Position numbers and translations under genes: made by a program | Shown here: positions 22,116-34,716 of the stretch, piece by piece | How the letters are laid out: every line of letters begins with the position of its first letter | Position numbering within the stretch: the stretch's first letter is position 1 | The notes under the pieces: generated by a model | What the model was told of the DNA's origin: nothing | The model's database searches: none | Seen by the model: only the letters and a program-made list of their open reading frames with translations | Assembly: GCA_024500155.1 (NCBI GenBank) | Contig: CM044873.1 | Span: 5,027,001-5,091,000 of the forward strand | Source of the DNA: Chenopodium formosanum | Taxonomy: Eukaryota; Streptophyta; Magnoliopsida; Caryophyllales; Amaranthaceae | DNA: 64,000 bases | Direction: 5' to 3'

Positions 22116-23290
22116 CACATGTGGATTTTCGTAATATTTTATTCATTATTACGAGTATTTGTATATTCATCCGTCCTACTTCGCATCAAAGACTTTTGTT
22201 TCGTCTAAATACGGTTGTTTAACACACAACTTCATGATATCAATGTCTAAGTGAAGGATGGTTTTAGAGTAGGGCAAAAAAAAATGTACTCGTATTATTG
22301 TGTAGAATTTCTCTAATTAGAAATAATGTGCTATGTACGAAAGTACTCGTATATGAGTAGTGAGGATATAAATAGTGTAAAATAAACACGGATAAAGCTA
22401 AGGGATTGGAGGTTTACATAAGTCAAAAACTATTGATTGCTCTTACTAGTGGCAACAATATTAAAAGGGGAAAGAAGAAAATAGGGGCATGGTGATTTGG
22501 AAAAGAGTAATAGTGAATGTTGGGCTGTGATGAAAATGAGGGTGTGCGGAATTAGATGCCAACGATAAGGACATCTCTTTCAATGGTTTGGAAATTGCTC
22601 TATACCAATGTCCAATGGGGATCATCAGATCATTGCACCATCATCACTAACTAATATGGTAAATTCGTACATAGATGTTTTGTTATGGTAGATTCTTCAT
22701 TTAGCTACAATATTATTGTATCGGCAAGAATATTTGAGTACGTATCTGTTTTTCATTACATGCATGGAATAAACATTAGTGTATGATTGCTTCACTAGAT
22801 GTATTGGTTGGTTTAACTAAATGGTTAGTTATTTTGTTACTTGGACATGTAAAATGAAAATTACGTAATTTTGTTTATCTGGGGAATTAACCGGACACAG
22901 CTTGTTTTTTTTTTTTTTTTTTATCCTAGGATAATAAGAAATGCAGTTACAAAATAAAAACACCTTAGTTTCACCTTACATAAGAAATGAGCTACTCGTC
23001 CTCGTCGACATGTGAGATTCAATGATTTAAGAGTGAATTTGCTTTCCTCATAATTGGCAACTAGCTAAGGCGAAAACAAGCATGAGTTGTAACTTGTAAG
23101 ATACCAAATTCAAGTTTTTGAGTATTGATTTATTTCGTGACATCTAATGATCTATATAAGTGGCTGGTTGGTAATGATACATGCTTAAAGCAAAATAGGA
23201 GTAATTACTTTTACAAGGTTTGAAAATAAGAAATAAATTTAGGTTTGTAGATGTAACTCCAGAAAAGTAAAAGCTCAAATATAAAATTTT

Positions 23291-23333
23291 GGTCAATTTA
23301 ATCAAAGTTTGAGGGTCAAAGACAAGTGGTCAA
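23291..23333 (-). promoter_or_regulatory. Cluster of three W-boxes far upstream of the VQ gene
   Basis: GGTCAA (TTGACC on the VQ coding strand) occurs at 23291-23296, 23314-23319 and 23328-23333, three copies in 43 bases, about 1.45-1.5 kb upstream of the VQ start codon. Clustering is what WRKY-responsive promoters show, but distance and function are untested. Confidence 0.35.
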
Positions 23334-24471
23334 AATTCAAGAAACTAATACTAATGATTAGATTATTAATCCTAAAATTCAATTTCGTCAAGTTCTATGA
23401 AATTAGTTCTTTGAAGAAATTTAGTTTATGATTTCAACTCCTTGGGATGTTTATTCATTTTCACCACCAAATAATTTACTAACACCATAAAGTATCAATT
23501 TATCTATTCGACATCAACTTAAAAACTAACAAATAAAGTATTTTATACCTAGATCAAATTTAGATATATAATCCACAATTTAAAGTTTCTACTGATGTAA
23601 TAATGCATTGATCAAGCTAAATAGGGACTAGAACGCAATTTAGAAAGTAAAAAGTCAATAGGGCAAATCGACAAATTGAGTCTCAAATTCAAGTCATCTA
23701 CTTCTTGTGGACTTGTGGTAATATAACTTGAAAAAAATATTCTTAATACTACTATACAATATACATATATCAGTTGCTCTTCAAACCATATTATATGTTC
23801 CAAGTAGTCATTAAAAATGCTCATATATTGACGACAAGAACCTTTATTGTAAAAATTTCAGAATAATGATCACAACTTGATTTGAATAATATAGTGTATT
23901 AAAATTTGTATATGTATTAGCATTTCATATGATATAAGATGGACTTAACATGTACAATATATAAGTACATATGTTATGGTTATTCGTGATGTTTTCCTCA
24001 CAAAAATGACCAATGGCTATAATTTATTGTGTGATATAAAAAATAAAACAAGATCATCACTATTCTCATTAACCTCATTAAAAGATTTTGGCTTCTCGAT
24101 TTGTACACTATTGTGTCTCACCTTTATAGAAATATATACGAAGTACATATACATTGTATTTCATTAAACGTATTACCTATGTAAATAGGTTGGTTGGAGG
24201 AAATTTTGGAAAGGATTGATGTTTGTACTCAAGAATTTGCTTGATCTATTACCAAATTAGCGCCGGTGGCTTCAATAATTTGCATGCACATGATCATCAC
24301 CCGAATCATGAAAATTACAAAGTAAATTAAAAGGATTTCTGAGATGGGAACAAAAAGTAAAAGCTAATCATAAGAAGTTTAGCTTGATTGAATATACCTT
24401 ATATATGAGAGATTTTGGATAGAGCAATTATGAAAATTACTCTATAATACACCATAATTGCTCAATACTAA

Positions 24472-24607
24472 GGGTCTATTTTCATACGATTTTTTTTAGT
24501 TCAGTTCAATTCAACTCCTATTTTCATTCTTTCTCTTATAAAATAATCATTTCAGTTCAGTTTAGTTGAGCTCTAATAAGTTCAGTTCAGTCATTGAGAA
24601 CAGGCCC
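24472..24607. mobile_element. Second Tourist-like MITE of the CAGTT family
   Basis: A 136-bp element starts GGGTCTATTTTCA and ends TGAGAACAGGCCC (imperfect inverted repeats). It is flanked by the perfect 3-bp duplication TAA (24469-24471 and 24608-24610). The interior shares CTCTTATAAAATAATCATTTC and flanking TTCAGTTCAG units with the element at 1181-1402, but has far fewer pentamers. Confidence 0.8.
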
Positions 24608-24610
24608 TAA

Positions 24611-25984
24611 ACATCAAGTTAGGTTTTATGAATGTGACATAGGTGTGTACTAATCATTTTGTATAGATCATATAGGTGTTACATAGGTGTATCAATGAAT
24701 TGAATGTGATGTGGTTAGGTTTTCTCACTCGATTTTTAAAATTTTTCAAACATAGCAAAATATATGTAATTTAATATCGTTATTAAAATTAATTAATGTA
24801 TGCCGAACTAAAGTTCATAATTGAGCTCGTGCCAAAAACAATTCATAATTGAGTACGTAATAACTTTTAACAATTAATCTCTTAGCTTATCACGTGACCT
24901 TTTAATTGGAGTAACTTTGATTATGATACTCTTCCTTTACTGTAAAGTTATTAAGAACGCGACAAAATGTATACAAGAGTAATCTGATTTAGATTCGAAG
25001 TATAATATTTTCTTACTGTTAGAATACTATCGTATCTCACATGTTGCAGTAACAATGATTACATACAAATTTTATTGTGCGGATTTATTCATGGATTTCC
25101 TTCTTGAATACAATGTTATACTTTTTACAACAGATACGACTTTTAACACTTTGCAAGAAGACAATTTAGCTCAAAACCTGCCTGATTATAGTCCCATTTT
25201 ATGTATAAAATGCCACATATCATGTAATTTGAGCAGCCATTCAATGCTTTCATGATCGTTTCAACTCAACTTGTCTTTCCATTCTCTATCTATCTATCTC
25301 TCTTGATCTCTTTCCCGATTTATCTAACTTGTCTACATTCAAATTCATTCTAACCGTTCCTCTATCCTTTATCCCGTATAACATAGAAAAGGAAAAAAAA
25401 TCACCATGATAATGAACCATTAATTATATAGAGCAAGATCCAAAAATCTTCTATTTCACACTATGCTATCCAAATACAAATACCCATGCCAAATACCAAG
25501 TACCTTCCCAAGAACTTTTCATACACAAAAACTCAATTAGTGTGAGTAATTTCTCATTTTCTTTCACCCCCTTATATAAACCTAACATGTATTCAACGGC
25601 TAAAAACTCCATACAAAAAAAATAAAATACAAAGAAAAATACTTTCAAACTTACTAGAAAAAGTAAAATAAAAACCCCAAAAAAATTAACAAAAAAACCT
25701 TTTCCTCTCCTTCTTCTATTCCATCGCCAACAAAAACAAAATTAAACCATTTTTCATTTTTCATTTTTCAATACAATTTTTTTCTTCATTAATTTCAATT
25801 TTTTTTTCTCAATTACAATGCAATTTCTTACAATCATGAGCTCCACCACCACCGCCACCACCAAAACCCCACCTCCCACCACCTCAATTTTCTGAAAAAT
25901 CCACCCAAAATTCCGGGTCAAAATCACCCGACCCACATAATTCCCACCCCACAAAATCAAAATCAAACACAAACACAGTTAAAA
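24611..25984. other. Intergenic DNA and ATXR6 promoter/leader
   Basis: AT-rich, no gene supported. From about 25640 the sequence becomes rich in C, A and T without G (TTTTCATTTTTCATTTTTCA, CCACCACCGCCACCACC), typical of a plant 5' leader. A search for an E2F site of the form TTTSSCGC in this leader found none. Confidence 0.4.
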
Positions 25985-28900
25985 ATGGCACCTTTCAGCC
26001 TAACCCAGAAGCAATTTCCGATCAATGGATCGGTTCATCGGACGGCGGCGCCATCTCCGGCGAGCTCATCATCGGAGACGACAACAAAGAAAGAACGAAA
26101 GTACAAAACAATAGCGGAGATTTATGCAAAGGCAAAGTATGCAGTAGTAGAAAAAGAAGATTACTCCGATGTAAAGTGCGAGCAATGTGGTTCGGGTGAT
26201 GGTGAAATGGAGCTATTGTTATGTGATAAATGTGACAAAGGCTATCATATGAATTGTGTCCGACCCATTGTTACTCGGGTCCCAATCGGATCCTGGCTTT
26301 GCTCGTCTTGCTCCGGCCAGCCTCCAGTAAGAAGTAGGGAACCTCAATTACTATTTTTTATTATTGGAAAATAATTTTTGAATTTTCTATTTATTTGGGT
26401 TTTTATTTTTATGTATCATGCATGTATAATTTTTGATAATTTTATTTGGGTTTTTTTTTGTAATTTGATTAAAAAATAAAAATTTGTATAGGTTTGTCGC
26501 AGAAGAAGATTATAGACTTTTTTAGAATTCAGAAGAGTAATGAAGTGAAGTATGAATGTACTTCTTCTCAAGGTAATATGACTAATGAGTGTTCAATTGT
26601 TATGTTTTATTTGGTTGTGTATACTCTTACAAATGGATTGTAGTTTTGTTTTCTTTATTGAATATTATATTTCAAAAAGAAAAAAGTTTTATTTTTTTGA
26701 AATGAAACTATCATTTTTATATTGGTGGTCAATTTGTCATGAATTATAATTAAGGTCAACATATAAAGTTGCACATAATATCAAGGATGAGTATTACTAA
26801 ATTGTACTGTATATTTTAAAAATTATTAGTAGAAGGATTTAGTTTAACAAAAAAATAAAGAGAGATTTTTGTTTAATTTCGATTCAAAGATGTGATATTG
26901 GTACATTAAATCATGAGAAAGTTGTTTGGAGTATCAGATTAAAATGAAAGTATTGAACTTTATCTAAGAGTTTGATAAATATATAAAAGCAACGTAATGT
27001 TGCTTGATTGTTGATCCTATCAAAACTTAAGTATAGAGTTTAAATAAATATTTGTTTTTTTGGAAACAAACTAAGATGGAAAGCATTGAACTTAATTTGA
27101 TAAATTTACGTAAGCAAAGAGTTATTCAATAAACTTAAAAATAAGAAGGTTGTTTAAGAAAGATAAAAGCATTAAAAAATAACAAATTTTTCTTTAGATT
27201 CATTTGAACTATGTGTCTTGTAATAAACTTGAATCGAAAGTGTTTAAGTTTTTGTAAAGGCTTTTGTTTAATTGAAGTGTAACCCTAATTTTAAGGTGAG
27301 GAATGTTGATTTATGTAATTATAAAAAGACGTTTGCATGTGAGTAATGATTTTGGAAGATACGTCATATTTTTTTTAAAAAAAAATGTATATGTGCAGTT
27401 TTCTAAATAAAGAATAATCCATTAATTGAATAATGATATTAACACGTAATGAATAAATATAAATTAGGTAACTAAGTAAATTATTAAAAATTTATATATG
27501 ATAAAAGACTAAGTTTCCTAAATCAATTGTGAGAAATGTGGGGTATTCATCATACTATATCAAAGAACTCGAAGACATTAAGTTCAAATAAATGAGTAGT
27601 TATTTTAACTAAAATTTCTAATATCATGTAGGTCTTTGTTAATTGATTAGAATATTTTAAATTCAACTATTCAAGATATGATTTTAACTTGATGAGAACA
27701 ATATCATTCCAATTACAGGTGATTTATTTTCATTTTTTGATTCATGTTTTATGTTTCATATAAAGTTGTGTTTTCTAATAAACCTGATTTGAAATCTTTT
27801 AATATCAACAATTCGAAGTCATTATTGAGAGGTAAATTGTATATATATTGTGGCATGTAATTTGTTTCCATAATTTTTTTTAATGTATGTTTATGGAATC
27901 TAAAATGTCGTAGTTGTGTGTTGTTTGTGAATTGTATACCTTAAACCAATTTTCTCACCCTCATTCTCTTATAACATTCATACATATGACATCAAAGTAT
28001 AATCAACTTATCAATGTAAAGGATCTATACTTCCTTTTAGAATTATCTCTCCAATTCTTTGCATGAACCTCTTGTGCCTTTTTTTTATAGGATTCGAACC
28101 CCTATAACCTCCTTGAGATGTGGCCAAAATAATCTATACTTGGCACTATACATTATTGCATTTGTAATATGTGGATAATTCTTAACCACAAATCTTACCT
28201 AACACCCTAGAACTTTCTAGACAATTACGGAGATATATGGATAACTACAGAAGGTAAATACATGAGATATCTATAATCCTACCTTGAAGCTCACTGTGTC
28301 AACATACTAGCCACTTTTCAATTGTCCTATGCATATATCTTGGACTCCTATGCCTAAGAACCATTCTAGCCCAATTTGTAAGCTTAGTAACCAAGTACTC
28401 TATATAGTTTTTTTTTTAGTTTTTGTTTTGTGCTCCAGCACTTCTAGAGTTTCCTACAAATAAGCTTGCTCCTCTACTTAAGCTTAGTAGGAAATACTTG
28501 GCCACCCTATGTCCTCCACTCTGTTTAATTGGGGGAGAGACAACTTGACTACTAGAATCCTCTTGTCAACTGCATGTTATGTAATCAAATCAATGAAACT
28601 TTGTAGAACCATAGTTTGGCTATTGCTGGTGTTGATATTTCTGTACTGTCCGTATTTCACTGTTTTTTATGACTGATTCCCATCCAATATGCTTCTAATT
28701 AAATGTGGGCTGCACTGCTCTTACTCTGGAACCAATTACTGCAGTTACCTCCTTTTTGGCATTCTGTCCATGTTAGATTTGCGTAAGAGATGGTCAACCT
28801 GGGAAAGTGTGTGACCTGATTCTTGGCTCTTTTAGTTTATGTATTGCAGAAATAGATGTCAATTGCATCTGGCAAAAGATTTTTCAGTTTAGCTGCATTG

Positions 28901-31184
28901 TCATATAGAAGCATAGACTATTCTCAGTTATTGGTATGCTAGACTAGATATGCCTGCTCACTCTATCTATGAAGACTCTTGATATGGATAGATAGAGTAA
29001 AAGGCAAAATTGGTAAAATTGTTTATTATAGGGGACATAACCTTTTGATGAACTGAAAACGTAATAATGTAATATTATATGCATATCTTTGTTGAAGAAT
29101 AAGCTACTGGTGTGAAGTGTAATTAGCATTTGTATTTACTATTAATACGTATCTTTGTTGTATTATGGTTTTCAAATTGCACGAAAGGCTCTCAGCACCG
29201 CATTTAATGCTTATTATGAAAGCGTATCCTCTCATTACTAGTGAATTCCCTAGCATTAATGTAAGTACGTTCTCTAGTGGCAATTTCTGGGGATTGTATA
29301 ATTAAGTAATCATATGACTATGAGGGTAGACTGAATAGCCTTTTTTCAAACTCGGTTGGAGACTTGGAGCCTCACCGTGGGGGATTTCTTTGCTGCTTTA
29401 GTGCTTAGGATCCAATTGGCCAGGCTCACCTAGTGGATTAAGGTTTGACTAGGTTTTGTTTCGATCTCTGATGTACACTACATTTAGCTTAGCCTAAATG
29501 TGTCTAAGATAAGACCTTTTTATTTTTTTCCTACCCCTGTCCTTCAAAAAACTAAAGAGTTGGGGATAAATTCCTACAATATTGTATTCTTTTTGGGTTA
29601 GTGATTATTAAGCATTTAAGCATAACTGGAACGATCCTTTTGTGATAGTGTAATAATACTGTAATACGAAAGCATGTGGTATTTGATCTGCACGTAAGAA
29701 CTAACATTGAGAACTTGCTGAACTCTCAGTGCGGTGTGATTGACACAGTCTGATAGCTTCGGGTTGATAGGATTGGATTTATTCTTCATGGCTTTCTTTG
29801 CTACAGAGTTAGTGTTTTAGCTGATAAGGATTTGAAAGTCTATAGCTTGAGTTAATGTTTTTGACAACTTGTATTTCTGTGTGAACATTTAAAAGTATAT
29901 GACGTATAAGGCAAGCAACTGTGAACAAACTTCTTCTAATAAGGCATGTCGTATGCATATTATCTCTATAGGATCTGTATCTCGTGGATTGATTTCACTA
30001 CCTAATATTAATTATATCAGATATATGCACTCCTAGACTGAAGTATCAATTTGTTTCTCAGATACCAAGAAGCGTCGAAGACGCCCTGGCACATTGGTTT
30101 GCTATAAGAAGAAAAAGAGGAGACTGCTTCCATATGTTCCAAGTGATGATCCAGCTCAAAGGTTGGGACAAATGGGTTCTCTAGCTACAGCTTTGACTGC
30201 ATTAAAAATGGAGTTCAGCAACGATTTGACCTACGTGCCTGGGATGGCTCCAAGATCTGCTAATCAGGCAATATTGGAAGATGGCGGAATGCAGGTGCGA
30301 GCTCATCTTTGCCACTTATCTTTCAGTATGAGCAACTGAAAAACTCCCTCCTTCCCACAAAATAATAAATACGAAGTCATTCAATTAATTTTTGTAATCC
30401 CTTACTGAAACTGATCAGATCCTTATTAATTAAAAAGATTCATAGGAAATTTCTGATTTATCATTCTGCCTTTGTTTATTGTGTTTTGTTTTGTTATAGG
30501 TACTGTCCAAAGAGGATTATGAGACAGTAACACAGTGCAGAGCTATGCTCAGAAGAGGCGAATGCCCACCTCTATTGGTAGTTTATGACTCGTGTGAAGG
30601 GTACTTGATCTTGAGCCACATATTCTTTCATTGTTCTCGGTTTGAAGCTTGATTTTGCCTATAATGAAATGTGGATGCAGGTACACTGTTCAGGCTGATG
30701 CCCCGATCAAGGATATGACAATCTTAGCGGAATACGCTGGAGATGTGGATTTTATAAAAAATCGGGAAAGAGATGACTGTGATAGTTTGATGACCCTTCT
30801 TCTCGCGACTGATCCATCTAAGAGTCTGGTTATTTGTCCTGACAAGCGTGGAAATATTGCTCGCTTCATCAGCGGCATCAACAACTATACACCGTTTGTT
30901 TTCCTTCTTTTGCTCAACCATTAGCCAATGTTTATGTCCAAAACTCCAAACTCGAGAAAAGGAATTTTGGGACTGCATCTTCATACAAAATATAGAGGTT
31001 CACTGGAGTGCTTTTCCTATGCAGGGAAAGTAAGAAGAAACAGAATCTTAAATGTGTGAGGTATGATGTGAATGGTGAATGCTGTGTCCTTCTAGTTGTC
31101 ACCCGTGACATCGCCAAGGGAGAGAGGCTGTACTATGACTACAATGGGTATGAGCATGAGTATCCGACTCATCATTTTATCTGA
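25985..31184 (+). CDS. ATXR6: Histone H3K27 monomethyltransferase, ATXR6 type, 372 aa
   Basis: Exons 25985-26326, 26503-26572, 30062-30294, 30500-30600, 30681-30893 and 31025-31184 total 373 codons including the stop. A C4HC3 PHD finger spans residues ~65-109 (CEQC, CDKC, YHMNC, CSSC). The SET domain occupies roughly residues 240-372 and contains ILAEYAGDV, RFISGINN, NLKCVRYD and the tail GERLYYDYNGYEHEYP. Between them are a basic KKRRRRPGTLVCYKKKKRR stretch and the ATXR5/6-specific LPYVPSDDP block. KKIIDFF at residues ~115-121 resembles the PCNA-binding motif of this family. Family knowledge: ATXR5/6 add one methyl group to H3K27 at replication forks to silence heterochromatin. The short N-terminus without an obvious chloroplast transit peptide favours ATXR6 over ATXR5. 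Intron 2 is 3.5 kb; the fifth intron has a weak donor (CC|GTTTGT). Confidence 0.92.
26573..30061. other. Large second intron of ATXR6
   Basis: About 3.5 kb of AT-rich intron with no gene inside. A possible minus-strand tRNA-derived SINE remnant lies near 28079-28135: a perfect box B (GGTTCGAATCC) is followed by a short A run. Around 29380-29480 there is a weaker tRNA-like stretch. No intact element is bounded. Confidence 0.5.
28079..28135 (-). mobile_element. Possible SINE remnant (box B plus A tail)
   Basis: On the minus strand GGGGTTCGAATCCTAT is followed by eight A residues. The box B matches the tRNA consensus exactly, but no convincing box A lies upstream at the expected distance and no target duplication is visible, so it may be a truncated SINE or chance. 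Confidence 0.3.
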
Positions 31185-31449
31185 ATTCTGAAGACTCCTG
31201 CACAGAGGCTATCGTCTAATTTGGAATACAGAGACATCACTGTAGGTTCACCGGCTCCATTTGAGGGTAAATAATCTTCAGGTTATCATTGATGCACAGC
31301 CAAACATTTTTTTCTTCTCCTAGCAAGCTTCTTTTGCTCCCCCTCTCTATTTTTAAGTGAAAGAAATTTATCCAGCCGAATTTATTAAATTTTCTAGGGT
31401 GTTTTAGAGGTCCACAATGTGGACTTAGGGAACTATAGAGCAGCAAATT

Positions 31450-31487
<38 letters not shown>

Positions 31488-32335
31488 GGATTCTGATTAT
31501 GATGGATGGTCTCTGGCTGGAACTCATTTTTAAATGACCATCCTGATTTCAGACCACAGGAAAAAATGGAAATAATTCATTTTTCATTATAATCTCAATT
31601 TTCTCTTTATTAATTATTTTCTCGGATGCATTTTCTTAGTATTATCTTCGCTTACTGTATCTTCCTTCTGTAGTTAGCACATCCAGATAATTTACTTATA
31701 TTTGTTCATGCATATGTGTCTAGTTTTTGGTGCATAAAGAGGCCACACAATGGTATTGAAATATTGATGTTGACAGGATTCAATTCCACACCCCAAGCAT
31801 ATACCAACTTAGCTAGTTGGCATTCACTGTGTCACTGTGTGTACGTGTTCGTCTTTAAAATGTGTCTAGCAGTCTGGTTTTCAGCACATTGCTGATCTTG
31901 GATATATTTATCCTGTAGGTCTAATAGAAAATCTCGAAAGCTAGCTTAAAGGTAGTTAATGTAATAGGATCGATCCATGGCAGCTTGGGTGAACATTGCA
32001 TTTGCATACTACTTCATGACTTCGTTAAACAGTCATGAATGGTGCATGCAGTGTTCGCGAATTGTGCTTGACCTTTCAAGCCTTGTGCAAACACTGCAAG
32101 CACCTATCCGTTCATGACACTAGAGTCTAGGACTTGCAAAAGCTACAGTGATGTACTTACCATTTAGTCTGGATCCGGGTCTGAGCCCGTTAGCCGAGAA
32201 AATGGTGCTCTAGAAGGTTGGGCCTGGCCTTAATCAGCTCATTACAAAGAACCCTATTGAGTTTTGCTTTATGCCTAATAAATTATGGTGTGATCAAAGC
32301 ATAATAATGTCAATTTTAGTGGTTTAACCATTCGG
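31185..32335. other. ATXR6 3' UTR and downstream DNA
   Basis: The first few hundred bases are probably 3' UTR. A run of about 35 T residues (31450-31484) is followed by ATAGGATTC, suggesting the A tail of a minus-strand retroposon, but no duplication was found. A minus-strand tRNA-like head near 31777-31840 is listed separately. Confidence 0.4.
31777..31840 (-). mobile_element. Possible tRNA-derived SINE fragment
   Basis: On the minus strand TAGCTAAGTTGG (box A consensus) is followed by GGAATTGAATCC (close to box B). The spacing is shorter than in a true tRNA, so it is not a tRNA gene. It could be a decayed SINE head. Confidence 0.3.
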
Positions 32336-32759
32336 GAGGAACTAGAAATGGAGGAAAGTTAGGCATTTGCAAATGCATAACAAGGGGTATTCATGTAATT
32401 ATACATATGTACAAGCGAATGTATATTCTGGTATCATTGGATGATCAAATGGTACCACTGAATATACAGTGATACTATATATGCACATATTGGTATCATA
32501 TATGCATTCAGTTGTACAAAATTTATGCATAAATAGTACCACTGAGGATTCTATGGTACCATATAAACTTTCAGTGGAACAATCAACACGTGGTCCCCAT
32601 CACGTGATACAATCCGACCAAAAAATAGGTGGGGTCTACCTACAAACCACCCTCTTCCTATCTCTCTCCTCTTTTCTCTCTCTATCATGTTTTTTAAAAA
32701 TATTTTAATCAATGTTATGCATTTACAAATGTCTAACTTTCCCCCCTTTAAAATTCCTC
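32336..32759. mobile_element. 424-bp Mutator-like MITE
   Basis: The element opens GAGGAACTAGAAATGG and closes with the inverted counterpart ending AAATTCCTC; the two ends share GGAAAGTTAG and ATGCATAAC in matching order over about 46 bases. A perfect 10-bp direct repeat AACCATTCGG flanks it (32326-32335 and 32760-32769). No coding potential; the interior repeats GGTACCACTGA-type motifs. Confidence 0.8.
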
Positions 32760-33515
32760 AACCATTCGGAAACTTTTTCCAACACTTAGTCCAATCTTAT
32801 TACAACTTTTTATAAGTACATAGTCACATACTCTCTCATTGGTCGCTTTTGATGAAAGGAAAAAAAGGTTAAAAACCTTTCTTTTTTATCTTTTACATTT
32901 TTTATATTGAAAATTTTCACTAAACTTAGTTACTTTTGCATATAAATCAAGTTCTTATTTTTTCAATTGATCCACCAAAATTTAGATACGCACCTATCGA
33001 ATTATCCTAGGTAACATTGTCAAGAATTTTGCATTAAAAAAAATGAAGAACAAAAAAGAGAAAATTAAGACCAAAACAAGAAGAAAAATCCAAAGACACG
33101 AAAATAATTAGGACGGACCAAGTTGGTTGAAAACTTAGAATGCTACTCCGTATGTACGAATTCAATTTGCACGACAAGTTTGTTTGCAGCTGAACTGATT
33201 AAAGGGGCTCATAAATTCTGATTATTCTAAAGAATTGTCATATTTTTTGCTACTTCACCTAATATGTAAAGTTGTAAACCATAAGTTTTTTGTACATTGC
33301 ACTCTTCTTTTGGCTCCAAAATTTTGGATGGACATTGAAGTTATGTCTTATGTGAATTACTCCTTCCGTCTAAGCCGACTAAGCAAGCAAGATTAATGCA
33401 ATGCACTCCTCCCGTTCGGATTTAGTTATCTCGATGTAAATACTATTGACATATGAAGTAATTGACTACGAGGAATAGTTTTAACATAGAAATTGTTATA
33501 TAAAATTAGAAGTGT

Positions 33516-33654
33516 GCGTGATTTTTAATTTTAGTACAAGTGCATTAGTACTCACAACATTTTTTATGTGAATAAATGAAAACGGGCGTGATTTTTATTT
33601 TTAGTACAAGTACCTTAGTACTCACAACATTTTTTATTGTGAATAAATGAAAAC
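33516..33654. repeat. Two-copy tandem duplication, 70-bp unit
   Basis: GCGTGATTTTTA, TTTTAGTACAAGT, TTAGTACTCACAACA and GTGAATAAATGAAAAC occur in the same order in 33516-33585 and 33586-33654 with only a few differences. No protein or known element is recognised. Confidence 0.8.
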
Positions 33655-33905
33655 TCGTTAATTTGAACAAAAAAAAAAAAAAAAAAAAAATCCAATCGTG
33701 AGAGTAATATTTTTTAGGGTATTTTGGTAAAAAAAACGCAGTAGTTGTTAAACTTTTTAGCTACTCATTAATGAGTATGAAGTATACAAATGCCTTCAAT
33801 ATTAAAATAAATACTTTATCCAACCTCTAGTGTTTGAGAATTGTCATTACGTACGTTTACTCAAAATATTTTGTTAATTTATCAAAAATAAATGCTTTGT
33901 TAATT

Positions 33906-33960
33906 AAAGAGCTTGGATTACTTTTCAAAAAAAAAAAAAAAAAAAAGAGCTTGGATTACT
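33906..33960 (+). mobile_element. Poly(A) stub insertion with 17-bp target duplication
   Basis: AAAGAGCTTGGATTACT is present at 33906-33922 and again, perfectly, at 33944-33960. The 21 bases between are TTTC followed by 17 A residues. This is what a retroposon leaves when reverse transcription stops just after the tail. Confidence 0.75.
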
Positions 33961-34716
33961 ATATTCAATTATCGGAATTACATTTCTAAGAAATGCCCTA
34001 TAATCTCTAAGTTAATCTTCCAAAATTACCAAAACATTTTTCAAAACTAACAAAAAAAAAAATCTTGACGTGTAGATAGCCTAATGATATAAATGATATT
34101 TGATCATAAATTTTAAATACTAGTCCATAATTCTTTACATACTTAACTAATATAGATGACATCCATAAATTAGATATTTATGTTTTTTAGTCCACCTAGA
34201 CATAACAATTAACAACTGTGAAATTTAACAACGGAGCGAAGAAGGTTTGGCCCATAGCCAGTATATGCAAACAAACACACTTAACTAATGAGGCTAAGCT
34301 ACAAACAAAAACACTTAACTAAATTCAATATATATATAAGTGGATTATGGATTTATGGATAAATTCAATATATATATGGATTATGGATGACATCTATATT
34401 TATGCGGAATAATAAATTGATCCCAAGGAATAAATAAGGTTTATCCCAAATAATAAATTCCAACTTTACTTTCTCCAAGATTAGCGACTGTTTATTTATT
34501 TATTTTTTTAAAAAAATCAAAGGATATTCCGCAAAATTCCCCACAATGACCTCATCTATCACCACTTGACCGTAATTGTAGCTTAGCTCTCCACACTTCC
34601 CACCATCACCCCCATCTCTCCCTACAAATACCCACCAAATTATTTGTATCAAACTATAATTATAATAATTATACTACAAATTAAACTAAGAAATTTATCA
34701 TATTTTCCTAAGAAAT

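Larger units (their letters stand above)
21842..24471. other. VQ upstream region and intergenic DNA
   Basis: The first ~50 bases are probably the VQ leader. Beyond that the DNA is AT-rich without a supportable gene. Stowaway-like fragments (CATCCGTCCTACTTCG near 22169) are visible but not bounded. A cluster of three W-box cores is listed separately at 23291-23333. Confidence 0.45.
32770..34716. other. Intergenic DNA upstream of the DUF506 gene
   Basis: No gene supported. It contains a 70-bp tandem duplication (33516-33654), an A-rich run near 33668 and a poly(A) stub insertion (33906-33960), listed separately. The last ~100 bases are AT-rich leader/promoter with TATTTGTATCAAACTATAAT. Confidence 0.4.

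Noticed and set aside
29376..29480. tRNA-like stretch in ATXR6 intron 2
   Set aside because: Box A and box B matches are weak, there is no A tail and no duplication.
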